From: an uncultured Chitinophaga sp.
Lineage (GTDB): Bacteria > Bacteroidota > Bacteroidia > Chitinophagales > Chitinophagaceae
DNA: 64,000 nt
Direction: 5' to 3'
Assembly (NCBI RefSeq): GCF_902168175.1
Contig: NZ_CABHOU010000095.1
Span: 372,001-436,000 of the forward strand
Notes under the pieces: model-generated
What the model was told of the DNA's origin: nothing
Databases searched by the model: none
What the model saw: only the letters and a program-made list of their open reading frames with translations
Translations under genes and position numbers: made by a program
In this document: piece by piece, positions 33,371 through 43,027 of the stretch
How positions within the stretch are numbered: position 1 is the stretch's first letter
Layout: each line of letters opens with the position of its first letter

Positions 33371-33512
33371 ACATCTCTGTAAGATCGCTAAAGGGTGTGC
33401 CTGTTATCGGCGTTGGATGTGGCAAGAGATATCCGACGAAAAAGCTGTCGATGGTGTAGTGGGGTGTTGTATATACCGAACGAAAGAGGTGATGAGTAGA
33501 ATTGTTGCCGCT

Positions 33513-33542
33513 GAAGGGAGTGACACAACGGGGGCTTAATAG
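33513..33542 (+). repeat. Dispersed 30-bp intergenic element, copy 4
   Basis: gaagggagtgacacaacggg then ggcttaatag. It lies just before the gldJ terminator, and its 3' tail (cgctggttaacaaaag) resembles the tail after copy 1. Confidence 0.85.
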
Positions 33543-33569
33543 TTATTCTTTCGCTGGTTAACAAAAGAA

Positions 33570-33602
33570 AAAGGGCCGTATCCCGAGGATACAGCCCTTT
33601 TA
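33570..33602 (-). terminator. Terminator of gldJ
   Basis: aaaagggc...tatcc / ggata...gcccttttaa hairpin with loop cgag and U-rich minus-strand continuation, 23 bp past the stop. Confidence 0.8.
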
Positions 33603-33624
33603 ATATAGCGTAGTTTAAGCTGAA

Positions 33625-35181
33625 TTATCTTTTCTGACGCTGTTTGCGGAAGATCTGACCGGTTTTGAATTTGTTACCTTCAGGGCTACCTACACGGTCC
33701 ATTGCGCAACGGAAACCTACAGTATTGGTAGCCATGTCTTCCTGCATGAAGCGGCGTGTGCCTGGGGACAGCCAGTAAGCGCGGTCGTTCCAGCTACCAC
33801 CTTTGATTACACGCGATTTGTCGTTAACCAGGGAAGTGATGCCGTAGCCGTATTCCACCAGGGAGAGTGAGTCACCATCGAGGTAGTTGATTACGTCACC
33901 TTTCTGGTAGTTGAGGCGGCTGGCGCTTTCTTCGTCAGTTACATCACGCATTTTCAACTGCCCGAGGCTGTCTTTTTCCAGTTCTTTATCGGAGTTCATG
34001 AACACCGTCTGGAATTTGTTACCACGGAAATAGTTGAAGTCATCGCCGTCGATAGCGGTAAGCGGACGGTAAACGTCCTGTACCCATTCGCTAACGTTGC
34101 CCGACATGTTATAGATACCAAAAGTATTCGGGAAGAAAGTAGTTACAGCAGCAGGGATGGATGCACGGTCATTAAGGCCGCCCGCCATACCCATGTTATC
34201 ACCTGAACCGCGTTTGAAGTTGGCCAGGAACTCACCTTGCCATTTACCACGGCGGATGTCACGAAGACCGCTGTTGTTGGTGCCCCATGAGTAGATCTGT
34301 TTGTTCATGATCAACTCCTCACCTCTGTTACCTTCTTTTTTAGAAGGGCTGGGGTTCTGACCAATATAACCTAATGCAGCGTACTCCCATTCTGCCTCAG
34401 TTGGCAGGCGGTAGTTCGGCAGCATGATACCATCTTCGAACTGAGCGCCACGAGGCGTACCGTCTGCGTTCTGGAACTGGCCTTTGGTAGACTTGGACAT
34501 TTTGCCCGGTGTACCTTCGTACAGGCCGGCCATGTAAGACTTCGTATCGAAAGTATTATCGTCTGCCTGGTTGGTAATGTCGGCTTTGGAAAGCAGGCCG
34601 GCATCCATCAGTAATTTTTCGTTTACACGGTTAGAACGCCATTTAGCGTAGTCGGTAGCCTGTTTCCAGGTTACGCCTACCACCGGATAGTCGTTATAAG
34701 CGGGGTGACGGAAGTAGTATTCCACCAGCGGCTCGTTGTAAGCCAACTCGCTACGCCAAACCAGTGTATCCGGCAGGGCATTACGCACCACGTCGGGGAA
34801 CGACTCGTTGTACATGCGGGTAAGCCAGTAAAGGTACTCGCGGTAGTGTACGTTGGAAACTTCCGTTTCGTCGATATAGAAAGACGAAACTGTGATCCTG
34901 CGCGGAATGTTGTTCCACTCCATCATTACGTCCTGCTCGGTAGCACCCATGGCGAATGTACCGCCCTGAACGAACACAAGACCCGGACCTTGCTTTTGGT
35001 CGACGTTTTTGGCCACTGTAAAGCCGCCGCTCTTTTTATCGTTGTAAGCCCAACCTGTTGCAGAAGAAGATTGTTTCTTTTTCCCAAACAGGCCGCCGCC
35101 GCCTTCTTTGTTACAGGCAGTGGCTCCGCCGAGGATAATCCCGGCGCCAACTAGTAGTGATAAGGAGGTTAATCTACGCAT
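33625..35181 (-). CDS. gldJ: GldJ-like SUMF1-domain lipoprotein (gliding / type IX secretion)
   Basis: A 518-residue lipoprotein. The start at 35181 gives MRRLTSLSLLVGAGII and a lipobox GATAC (Cys23); the longer open frame begins with unrelated residues. The body is a formylglycine-generating-enzyme (SUMF1)-like domain: FVQGGTFAMGATEQD, YIDETEVSNVHYREYLYWLT, YPVVGVTWKQATDYAKWRSN, RLPTEAEWEYAALG, GNVSEWVQDVYR and VIKGGSWNDRAYWLSPG. GldJ and GldK share this fold. I choose GldJ because porU and porV lie immediately beside it, as in Flavobacterium. Required for gliding and type IX secretion in that genus. Confidence 0.85.
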   Translation of the reverse strand: MRRLTSLSLLVGAGIILGGATACNKEGGGGLFGKKKQSSSATGWAYNDKKSGGFTVAKNVDQKQGPGLVFVQGGTFAMGATEQDVMMEWNNIPRRITVSSFYIDETEVSNVHYREYLYWLTRMYNESFPDVVRNALPDTLVWRSELAYNEPLVEYYFRHPAYNDYPVVGVTWKQATDYAKWRSNRVNEKLLMDAGLLSKADITNQADDNTFDTKSYMAGLYEGTPGKMSKSTKGQFQNADGTPRGAQFEDGIMLPNYRLPTEAEWEYAALGYIGQNPSPSKKEGNRGEELIMNKQIYSWGTNNSGLRDIRRGKWQGEFLANFKRGSGDNMGMAGGLNDRASIPAAVTTFFPNTFGIYNMSGNVSEWVQDVYRPLTAIDGDDFNYFRGNKFQTVFMNSDKELEKDSLGQLKMRDVTDEESASRLNYQKGDVINYLDGDSLSLVEYGYGITSLVNDKSRVIKGGSWNDRAYWLSPGTRRFMQEDMATNTVGFRCAMDRVGSPEGNKFKTGQIFRKQRQKR

Positions 35182-35220
35182 GTAATTCAGCTTTTTATAA
35201 GATATTTCTATAGGTAAACG

Positions 35221-35250
35221 CAAATGTAAGATTTTTTATTTCATATCAAA
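35221..35250 (-). promoter_or_regulatory. gldJ promoter
   Basis: On the minus strand TTTG (35250-35247), 18-nt spacer, TACATTTG (35228-35221): both elements match the Bacteroidota consensus exactly. It predicts a leader of about 35 nt before the start at 35181, which supports that start. Confidence 0.8.
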
Positions 35251-35410
35251 AATAATTAATCTGTAAATGCATGCCTTTTAGGTCATGCCTACGGATTAAA
35301 TATCAGGATTTTAGTTTTCAATTTTGCCACGTTTTGCACTTATTTTCCACATTGCGGGGTTTGGAATCTCCCCTGCATGCAGTAGGTTTGTGTTAAACCG
35401 GCTGGCCGCT

Positions 35411-38400
35411 ATGACATCCCGCATCTCCCTTTTCCTTCTTTTCCTTCTTTGCTCAGGCGTTAAAACCTTCGCACAAAGGGTGTATGCCACTCATTCCGTA
35501 CTTGCCACCGGCAACTGGTATAAGCTGGCCGTTAAAGATCCGGGCGTGTACAAGATAGACATTTCCCTGCTTAATAGTATGGGAATTAATACGTTAAATC
35601 TTTCTTCCACCTCCATCCGGCTGTACGGCAACAACGGTGCCATGCTACCGGAAGATAATGCCAGTCCCCGCTACGACGATATTCCCGAAAACGCTGTCTA
35701 TATTAATGACGGGGGTGACGGTATACTTAACGGAAATGATTACATTTTATTTTATACGCCCGGCCCCCATCAATGGCTGCCTGCCACGCAACATTTTCAG
35801 CATCAGCAACATTTGTATGCCGACAGTGCGTACTATTTTTTAAATATCGGTGGCAATGGCAAACGGGTAGTGGCGGATAACAGTTCGCCCGCCGCCAATC
35901 GTACAGTTACCAGCTTCGATTACCGGGCCTTTATAGAAAACGATAAAGTGAATGTGTTAGCCAGTGGCAAACGCTGGCTCGATGAGGAAATGAGCAGTCA
36001 GCCGGGTAAGAGTCTCAGCCACACGCTGAACTTCGACCTGCCTCCGGGCGGCGTTACCAATACGAACCTGCGGGTGGCCGTAGCCGCCAAAAGTGTGGGC
36101 AGCAGCCGGTTCGATGTGATGTTTAACCAGGCGCTGGTGCAGGCGCTTTACCCCGACCCGGTTAGTGGTAACGTGTTTGACAGGCAGGTAACTTCTGTAA
36201 ATGCCTTATTACCGGTTAGTGGTACGCAGCAGGCGGCTTCCGTAACCCTGCAATTTATACCTGCAGGCGGAGCTTCGGGCTGGATAGATTTTGTAGAACT
36301 GCATGCCCGTGCGCGCCTGGCATATCCGGCGCAGGGCGTTTTGTTGTTCCGCGACCGGCAGGCTGTAGGTGCTGGTAATGTGGTGGAGTACAAAATTGCG
36401 GGCGGCAATGCCCAGGTGCAGGTTTGGGATGTATCCGGGGAACTTGCTCCTATAGAGGTAAGAACAACTTTTACTGCCGATACGGTCCGTTTCAGCAGGG
36501 ATGCCGGTAACTTAAAAGAATACGTAGCCTTTAATCCCGCCAATGTACCGGCGCCGAAGTTTGCCGGTACGGTGGCCAACCAGGATTTACACGGGGTTGC
36601 CGCGACCGACATGGTTATTATTACTGCTCCGTTGCTGGCTGCACAGGCTCAACGCCTGGCCGCCTATCACCGGCAGCACGATGGGCTAAGTTCCCTGGTA
36701 GTAACCCCAGCGGTTATTTATAATGAGTTCTCTTCCGGTCAGCAAGACCCATCCGCCCTGCGCGATTTTATGAAAATGCTGTACGATAAGGGGCCTGCGC
36801 CTAAGTATTTATTACTGTTCGGCGATGCTTCCTATGACTATAAAGACCGGGTGCCCAATAACACCAACCTGGTGCCCGCCTGGGAAAGCGACGCCTCCGC
36901 CGACCAGATAACCTCTTACACCTCCGACGATTTTTTCGGTTTGCTCGACGATCAGGACGATGTGAACAGCATGTCGCCCATTAGTCTTTTAGATGTGGCG
37001 ATAGGCCGCCTGCCCGCCAGAACACTGTCGGAAGCCACGATTATGGTCGACAAGATCATCGGTTATCACAGTTCTGCCTCCTTTGGGGCCTGGCGTAACC
37101 GCATGACCTTTGTGGCCGACGATGAAGATGATAACCTGCACCTGGAAGACGCCGAGAAAGTAAGTGGGATTATTACCCAGGAAGAGCCCCGCTTCTCGGT
37201 ATCTAAAATATACGCCGACGCTTACCCGCAGGTTTCTTCCGCTGGTGGCAGCCGTTACCCGGAAGTAAATACCGCTATTAATTCTGGCATGTACAAAGGT
37301 ACCCTGGTATGGAATTACACCGGTCATGGCAGCTTTTCCCGGCTGGGTGAGGAAGTTTTCCTGGACGAGAACTCCGCCAGCAACTGGAACAATGCATCGC
37401 GCCTGCCACTGATGATTACCGCCACCTGTGACTTTGCTCCTTTTGATAATCCTGCGTTTACCTCGCTGGGCGAAAAAATGATATTGCGCGAACGGGGTGG
37501 GGCCATTGCGTTGATGACCACTACCAGGGCCGTTTTCGCTTACTCCAACCTGGTAATGAACGCCAACTACTTCCGGCTGGCCTTTACACCCGGTAGCGAT
37601 GGTAAAATGCCCAGTCTGGGCCAGGCCGCTATGTTATCTAAAAACTTCACCTACAGCAGTTTCAGCGATGTGGTCAATAACCGGAAATTCCAGTTGCTCG
37701 GCGATCCCGCTCTTACGCTTGCCTTTCCGGCGCTGCAGGTGCGTACCGATTCACTGAACGGGCAGCCCGTAAGTAATACAGATACGGTGAAAGCTCTTGG
37801 TAAATATACCTTTAGCGGCAGTGTTGTCAATACGCAGGGGCAGTTGATGCCGAACTATAGTGGTGAGCTGGAAGTAACGGTGTATGATAAGCCAGAGTCA
37901 TTAATTACAAGGGCCAATGATCCGGGTAGCAGGGTAGCCGGATTTGCGCTGGAACATAATATTTTATTTAAAGGGCGGGCACATGTCTTAAATGGCAGGT
38001 TTAGTTTTACCTTTGTGGTGCCTAAGGATATAGATTTTAAGCCTGGAAATGGCAGAATTAGCTACTATACTTATAACGAGCAAACAGACGGGGCAGGGCA
38101 CTACAACTCTTTTTCTGTAGGAGGTACCGCCCAGGTAGCCAACGATCAGCAGGGGCCGGCACTAAAAGCCTGGATCAATGATTATAGCTTTAAAGAAGGT
38201 GGGATTACCGGTGAAAATGCGGTACTGCTTGTTAATCTGTCCGACGAAAACGGTATTAATACTACCGGACGGGGAATTGGACATGATATTATAGCGGTAC
38301 TGGACGATAGTACCCGGTATTATGTACTCAACGACTTTTTTGAGGCCCTTTCGGGTGATTACAGGGAGGGGAATATCAGTTTCCCGGTAGAGGGGTTGGC

Positions 38401-38800
38401 CGAAGGAGCGCACACCTTAACCATCAGGGCCTGGGATACCCATAATAATTCGACCACTATTACCATCCGGTTCAGGGTAAAAGGAAAAGGGGAACTGGCA
38501 GTTGAAAAGGTGGGCAACTATCCGAATCCCTTTAAAGATGAAACAAAGTTCTTTTTTTCTCATAACCAGCAAAATGCTGACCTTGATGTAGTTGTGCGGA
38601 TTTTTAGTCTTCAGGGCCAGCTGGTACGAACCCTGCGACATACAATAAATGGTTCAGGAAGCCGTTATGATGGCGTCATTTGGAACGGTAGAGCCGACTC
38701 GGGAGTGAAGGTACCCCATGGAATATATTTGTACGAGCTAACTATAGATAACAGACAGGGCAAATCAAAAAAGTTTGGTGGAAAGCTCATATTATTATAA
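35411..38800 (+). CDS. porU: Type IX secretion system sortase PorU
   Basis: A 1129-residue exported C25 (gingipain-like) cysteine peptidase. In the type IX system PorU removes the C-terminal signal of cargo and attaches cargo to A-LPS at the cell surface. I start at MTSRISLFLLFLLCSGVKTF (35411), which gives a proper signal peptide; the frame is open from 35324. The catalytic His is His639 in NYTGHGS and the Cys is Cys673 in TATCDFAPFDN, 34 residues apart as in gingipains. The C-terminal part ends in a FlgD-like NYPNPFKDETKF and PHGIYLYELTIDNRQGKSKK. It is divergent from gldJ and 126 bp before porV. Confidence 0.93.
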   Translation: MTSRISLFLLFLLCSGVKTFAQRVYATHSVLATGNWYKLAVKDPGVYKIDISLLNSMGINTLNLSSTSIRLYGNNGAMLPEDNASPRYDDIPENAVYINDGGDGILNGNDYILFYTPGPHQWLPATQHFQHQQHLYADSAYYFLNIGGNGKRVVADNSSPAANRTVTSFDYRAFIENDKVNVLASGKRWLDEEMSSQPGKSLSHTLNFDLPPGGVTNTNLRVAVAAKSVGSSRFDVMFNQALVQALYPDPVSGNVFDRQVTSVNALLPVSGTQQAASVTLQFIPAGGASGWIDFVELHARARLAYPAQGVLLFRDRQAVGAGNVVEYKIAGGNAQVQVWDVSGELAPIEVRTTFTADTVRFSRDAGNLKEYVAFNPANVPAPKFAGTVANQDLHGVAATDMVIITAPLLAAQAQRLAAYHRQHDGLSSLVVTPAVIYNEFSSGQQDPSALRDFMKMLYDKGPAPKYLLLFGDASYDYKDRVPNNTNLVPAWESDASADQITSYTSDDFFGLLDDQDDVNSMSPISLLDVAIGRLPARTLSEATIMVDKIIGYHSSASFGAWRNRMTFVADDEDDNLHLEDAEKVSGIITQEEPRFSVSKIYADAYPQVSSAGGSRYPEVNTAINSGMYKGTLVWNYTGHGSFSRLGEEVFLDENSASNWNNASRLPLMITATCDFAPFDNPAFTSLGEKMILRERGGAIALMTTTRAVFAYSNLVMNANYFRLAFTPGSDGKMPSLGQAAMLSKNFTYSSFSDVVNNRKFQLLGDPALTLAFPALQVRTDSLNGQPVSNTDTVKALGKYTFSGSVVNTQGQLMPNYSGELEVTVYDKPESLITRANDPGSRVAGFALEHNILFKGRAHVLNGRFSFTFVVPKDIDFKPGNGRISYYTYNEQTDGAGHYNSFSVGGTAQVANDQQGPALKAWINDYSFKEGGITGENAVLLVNLSDENGINTTGRGIGHDIIAVLDDSTRYYVLNDFFEALSGDYREGNISFPVEGLAEGAHTLTIRAWDTHNNSTTITIRFRVKGKGELAVEKVGNYPNPFKDETKFFFSHNQQNADLDVVVRIFSLQGQLVRTLRHTINGSGSRYDGVIWNGRADSGVKVPHGIYLYELTIDNRQGKSKKFGGKLILL

Positions 38801-38861
38801 ATTACATACTGTAAACCAGGTGAAACTGATATAATAATGTAGTCGACCGAGCATTCCACCG

Positions 38862-38892
38862 TTTGTATAGTAAAAAAAAGACATTAATTTTA
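38862..38892 (+). promoter_or_regulatory. Candidate porV promoter
   Basis: TTTG (38862-38865), 19-nt spacer, TAATTTTA (38885-38892; one mismatch). It gives a leader of about 25-30 nt, so porV may be transcribed separately from porU as well. Confidence 0.5.
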
Positions 38893-38926
38893 CATCTGAT
38901 AAACTCACATTAAATCAAATATTGCA

Positions 38927-40081
38927 ATGTATCGAAGGATAATAACGGCTGTAGCATGTATTCTTTCACTGTCCCTTACCCAAAAAGCTTTTGCCCAGGT
39001 TGATTCTGTTGCACAGCTGGATGGAAGGATGAATGCAATTAATACCGCTGTTCCCTTTTTGCGCATTTCCCCCGATGCTAGAAGTGGTGCGATGGGTGAC
39101 GTGGGTATTGCCATATCACCAGACGCCAACTCGATGTTCTGGAACCTTTCAAAAGTGCCTTTCGCCTCAAAAAATGCAGCTGTATCAGTAACCTACACTC
39201 CCTGGCTGAAAGAGCTGGTGAACGATGTGTTTCTGGCTACACTGAGTGGTTATACTAAAATTGACGAGTTTTCTGCCGTAAGCGGATCGCTTCGTTATTT
39301 CTCCTTAGGTACGATCCAGTTTACCGATATTGCCGGTGCCGACAATGGAACTTACCGTCCGAGGGAGTTTGCCATCGACGCTGGTTATGCCCGTAAGTTG
39401 AGCGATAATTTCGGCATGGGCGTGGCTTTACGTTTTATCAACTCTAACCTGGCCTCAGGTAACCTTGATGGTCAGGCTATTAAGCCCGGCCGCGCTGTAG
39501 CTGCCGACCTTTCCGGTTATTATACTAAAGAATACGAAAAGGATGACGGTTCTGCCAACAACACCCTTAGCCTTGGTTTCGCGATCACCAATATTGGCAA
39601 CAGGATTTCTTACACCCGCGCTGCGGATAAGAAAGACTTTTTGCCCACTAACCTCGGTTTAGGTGGTGCTTATACCTTTGGTATCGATGAGTACAATAAA
39701 ATATCACTTGCGCTGGACATCAACAAACTGCTGGTGCCCACTCCGGATACCGCTACAGGTACTTATCCCGATAAAGGTGCCCTGGCTGGCATTTTCAGCT
39801 CATTCGGCGATGCTCCTTTTAAAGAAGAATTACATGAGTTGATGTATTCGGCAGGTGCTGAGTACTGGTACAACGACCAGTTCGCGGTAAGGGCAGGTTA
39901 CTACAGCGAACATAAAACAAAAGGTAACCGTAAATACTTTACGGCGGGCCTGGGTATCAAATACGACATCTTCGGTCTTAACTTCTCTTACCTCGTGCCT
40001 TCCGGCTCTGGTATTCAGAAAAACCCATTGTCGAACACCCTGCGCTTTACCCTTACTTTCGATCTTGACCGCAGCGAATAG
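38927..40081 (+). CDS. porV: Type IX secretion system outer membrane channel protein PorV
   Basis: A 384-residue outer-membrane beta-barrel of the FadL-like group. It has a signal peptide (residues 1-23 with a cleavage site near AFAQ), the conserved NTAVPFLRISPDARSGAMGD with SPDANSMFWNLSK following, and a C-terminal strand ending LRFTLTFDLDRSE. PorV shuttles cargo to the PorU sortase. Its position directly after porU supports the assignment. Confidence 0.92.
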   Translation: MYRRIITAVACILSLSLTQKAFAQVDSVAQLDGRMNAINTAVPFLRISPDARSGAMGDVGIAISPDANSMFWNLSKVPFASKNAAVSVTYTPWLKELVNDVFLATLSGYTKIDEFSAVSGSLRYFSLGTIQFTDIAGADNGTYRPREFAIDAGYARKLSDNFGMGVALRFINSNLASGNLDGQAIKPGRAVAADLSGYYTKEYEKDDGSANNTLSLGFAITNIGNRISYTRAADKKDFLPTNLGLGGAYTFGIDEYNKISLALDINKLLVPTPDTATGTYPDKGALAGIFSSFGDAPFKEELHELMYSAGAEYWYNDQFAVRAGYYSEHKTKGNRKYFTAGLGIKYDIFGLNFSYLVPSGSGIQKNPLSNTLRFTLTFDLDRSE

Positions 40082-40104
40082 TTTTTAACTGAAGATATCA
40101 GGAT

Positions 40105-40140
40105 ATGTCCCCTGTGGCGAGGCTGCGGGGGACATTTCAT
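40105..40140 (+). terminator. Candidate terminator after porV
   Basis: atgtcccc / ggggacat arms around a loop of 15 nt, followed by ttcatttt, 24 bp past the stop. Confidence 0.55.
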
Positions 40141-40236
40141 TTTAAACGGGGTTTTAACGTTTAAGGTCTGGAACTCAGGCCGATAAACCCTAACTTAGCA
40201 ACCTGTGTGAATAAACTACAATAAGATATTTTAAGG

Positions 40237-40731
40237 ATGAGTAATTTAAGAATAGGCTTTGGTATAGATTTCCACCAATTGGTAGAAGAAAGGGATTTTT
40301 GGTTAGGAGGCGTACTGGTGCCTCATTCCAAGGGAGCATTAGGTCATAGTGATGCAGATGTATTGCTTCATGCTATTTGCGATGCTATGCTGGGCGCCGC
40401 TGCCCTGGGTGATATCGGCGTACACTTTCCGGATACCGACCAGACTTATAAAAACATAGATAGCAAAATATTACTGGCGCGCAGTATGGAGCTGATTGCG
40501 CAGAAAGGCTTTAGCGTAGTGAACCTCGATGCCAGCCTTTGCCTGCAGGCGCCAAAGATTAAACCCTACGTGCCGCAGATGCAGGAAGTGATCGCAAAGC
40601 TGCTGGGCCTCACCGTAGAGGAAGTTTCGATTAAAGCCACCACCACCGAAAAACTGGGGTTTGTTGGCAGAGAAGAAGGTGTGGTAGCTTATGCCACCGT
40701 GCTGCTGGAAAAACAAACCAGTCTTCGATAG
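40237..40731 (+). CDS. ispF: 2-C-methyl-D-erythritol 2,4-cyclodiphosphate synthase
   Basis: MEP-pathway isoprenoid enzyme making MEcPP from CDP-ME-2-phosphate. The 164-residue protein has the metal ligands in GFGIDFHQL (Asp11, His13) and GHSDADVLLHAICDAMLGAA, then ALGDIGVHFPDTD. The C-terminal part has SIKATTTEKLGFVGREEGV. Cytoplasmic homotrimer. The dut gene starts 59 bp downstream. Confidence 0.96.
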   Translation: MSNLRIGFGIDFHQLVEERDFWLGGVLVPHSKGALGHSDADVLLHAICDAMLGAAALGDIGVHFPDTDQTYKNIDSKILLARSMELIAQKGFSVVNLDASLCLQAPKIKPYVPQMQEVIAKLLGLTVEEVSIKATTTEKLGFVGREEGVVAYATVLLEKQTSLR

Positions 40732-40790
40732 CAGTATGCAATGAAAATGAGTTCATCACAATTGATATTGTTTCTATATACCTTTGTTAA

Positions 40791-41234
40791 ATGGCAGATA
40801 TTTTAGTTAAAATGATTAATAAGTCGGCAAACCCATTGCCCGCTTATGCTACTGTAGACGCGGCAGGTATGGACCTTCGCGCAAACCTGGAAACGGCTAT
40901 TACCCTGCAGCCGCTGGAACGCACCCTGGTGCCCACCGGTTTATACATGGAACTGCCTTCAGGCTTCGAAGCGCAGGTACGCCCGCGCAGTGGCCTGGCC
41001 ATTAAACAGGGCCTCACCCTGCTGAACACTCCCGGCACGATAGATGCTGATTACAGGGGAGAGATCAAAATAATTATAATTAATTTGTCTAATGAGCCGC
41101 AAACTATACAACATGGCGACCGTATTGCCCAAATGGTAATAGCGCCTTTTGTACAGGTTAAACTGGCTGAAGTAGCCGTATTGACCGATACGGAACGCGG
41201 CGTGGGCGGATTTGGACATACCGGAAAATCGTAA
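40791..41234 (+). CDS. dut: dUTP diphosphatase
   Basis: Hydrolyses dUTP to dUMP, keeping uracil out of DNA. All five conserved trimeric-dUTPase motifs are present in 147 residues: AGMDLRAN, RPRSGLAIKQGL, GTIDADYRGEIKI, GDRIAQMVI and the P-loop-like TERGVGGFGHTG. The frame starts MADILVKMINKS; a start at the second Met (MINKSANPLP) is also possible. The stop is 2 nt before the next start, so the following TPR gene is probably coupled. Confidence 0.95.
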   Translation: MADILVKMINKSANPLPAYATVDAAGMDLRANLETAITLQPLERTLVPTGLYMELPSGFEAQVRPRSGLAIKQGLTLLNTPGTIDADYRGEIKIIIINLSNEPQTIQHGDRIAQMVIAPFVQVKLAEVAVLTDTERGVGGFGHTGKS

Positions 41235-41236
41235 TA

Positions 41237-42994
41237 ATGCGTGTAATCCTTGGCGTTATATTGATCTGTGGTGCGCTCTGGACAGCTGCCTGTAAAACAG
41301 GCAAGCCTGTACAAAGCAGTGCCAGAGCTGCTATAAAAGACCCTGCCGTGCTAAAGCAACGGGCAGACAGTTTTTTCTATGCCGCTCAACGATCTAAAAT
41401 GCTGGGCGATTACCGTACTGCTATTACTCAATACTCCGACTACCTGCGCCTCGACTGGAACAATGCCGCTGTTTATTATGAACTGGGCCGCCTGTTTATG
41501 GAAGTACGTAATGCTCCTTATGCACTCGGATTTGCCCGCCGTTCGGTTGCACTTGACAGTGCCAATAAATGGTACCAGATGGGGTTAGCAGAGGCGTATG
41601 CGGTAAACGAAATGTTCGATAGCGCGGCGCATGTATACGGCAGGCTGGCCAGGCGTTACCCCGAAAACGATGATTACAGTTTTAACCAGGGCATGTTCCT
41701 TGGCCGTGCAAACAAACCCTCTGAAGCACTGAAAGTATTCCAAAAGCTGGAACAGAAAATAGGGCCGATGGAGGAAGTGGTGTACCAGGTGCAGAAACAA
41801 CTGATTAAGCTGAACCGGGTAGACGAAGCTGCCACTGAAATACATAAACTGGTAGATCAGGACCCGTCTGAGCCCCGCTACTACCTGCTGTTGGCAGAAC
41901 TGTACGACGCCAACGATATGATACCACAGGCTAAAGCCATGTACGATACTATTCTGCAGAAAGATCCTGACCATCCAAGAGCGCTGATCGCCATTGCGAA
42001 CTACGCCAAAAAAGGAGGCAACATGGCTGACTACTGGAAGTACCTGACCCGCGCTTTTGCCAACCCTGATTACAGTATTGATGAGAAGGTAGCTTTCGTA
42101 TATCCTTACCTGCAAATGCAGCGGTTAGACAGTACTAAACTGGAAGAAGGTCTTGCACTAAGCGCGCTGGTAATCGGGGCGCACCCCGAAGAGGCAAAGG
42201 CTTACGCGTTACGTGGCGATATGTTTTCGCAGGCCGACTTTACAGACAGTGCCCTACATAATTACCGGAAAGCGGTAAGCCTCGACTCCACCCGTTTTAC
42301 TGTGTGGTACCAGCTAATGTGGCTTTACTCGCGAAACGACCAGGTAGATTCATTGTTACGTGTTAGCGAAGCCGTTACCAAACGTTTTCCGCAGGAGTTT
42401 ATGGGTTATTACTTTAATGGAATGGCTAACTACTTTATGCAGCACTACGATGTTGCGGTACGATCATTGAGCAAGTCGTTACAGGTAGGTGCCAGCGAGC
42501 CTCGTTATAAAGCAGACGTATATGCGTTACTCGGAGATGTATATCACGCAACTGGTCAACACCGCCTTTCGGATAGCAGTTACGATAATTCGTTAGCCCT
42601 GCGGCCCAAAGATGATATTGTACTGAACAACTATAGTTATTATTTGTCTATGCGCGGCGAGCGCCTGGACAAAGCCGAGCAGATGTCGCGCTACTCACTG
42701 GAATTGCGGCCGGATAACCCGGTGTACCTCGACACCTACGCCTGGATATTATTCAGGATGGGCAGGTACGAACTGGCACGCCAATGGATAGAAAAAGCGT
42801 TACAGTACCCGCAGGCCCAGCAGGACCCGGATGTACTGGAGCATTATGGCGATATCCTCTATAATTTAAAAGAAGAAGACAAAGCAGTGCAATACTGGCA
42901 GCAGGCTAAGGAAAAAGGCGCATCGTCTGTTAGCCTGGCCAGGAAGATTGCAGAGAAAAGATATATTCAGCCGGGCGCCGCTTCGCAGCAATAA
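41237..42994 (+). CDS. TPR-repeat lipoprotein
   Basis: A 585-residue lipoprotein: residues 1-19 form a signal with lipobox LWTAAC (Cys19). The rest is a solenoid of tetratricopeptide repeats, for example YRTAITQYSDYLRLDWNNAA, AHVYGRLARRYPENDDYSFN, AKAMYDTILQKDPDHPRALI and ARQWIEKALQYPQAQQDPDV. It lies 2 nt after dut and 33 bp before the DUF4292 lipoprotein. In Bacteroidota this gene order (dut, TPR, DUF4292, M23/EnvC) is common, pointing to an envelope function; the exact role is unknown. Confidence 0.88.
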   Translation: MRVILGVILICGALWTAACKTGKPVQSSARAAIKDPAVLKQRADSFFYAAQRSKMLGDYRTAITQYSDYLRLDWNNAAVYYELGRLFMEVRNAPYALGFARRSVALDSANKWYQMGLAEAYAVNEMFDSAAHVYGRLARRYPENDDYSFNQGMFLGRANKPSEALKVFQKLEQKIGPMEEVVYQVQKQLIKLNRVDEAATEIHKLVDQDPSEPRYYLLLAELYDANDMIPQAKAMYDTILQKDPDHPRALIAIANYAKKGGNMADYWKYLTRAFANPDYSIDEKVAFVYPYLQMQRLDSTKLEEGLALSALVIGAHPEEAKAYALRGDMFSQADFTDSALHNYRKAVSLDSTRFTVWYQLMWLYSRNDQVDSLLRVSEAVTKRFPQEFMGYYFNGMANYFMQHYDVAVRSLSKSLQVGASEPRYKADVYALLGDVYHATGQHRLSDSSYDNSLALRPKDDIVLNNYSYYLSMRGERLDKAEQMSRYSLELRPDNPVYLDTYAWILFRMGRYELARQWIEKALQYPQAQQDPDVLEHYGDILYNLKEEDKAVQYWQQAKEKGASSVSLARKIAEKRYIQPGAASQQ

Positions 42995-43027
42995 GCTTAT
43001 ACCCGGTGGCAAGCGAACTAATTAATC

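Larger units (their letters stand above)
32951..33569. other. Intergenic repeat region between convergent bcp and gldJ
   Basis: No gene in about 620 bp. It contains two inverted copies of the 30-bp element at its edges (32975-33004 and 33513-33542) and two separate 11-bp arrays between them (33133-33199 and 33282-33370). A small plus-strand frame at 33050-33235 translates the repeats into a Pro/Ser-rich peptide and is not a real gene. Confidence 0.6.

Noticed and set aside
40779..40786. TACCTTTG as a dut promoter
   Set aside because: It lies only 4 bp before the ATG, so the transcript would start at or after the start codon unless the second Met is used.
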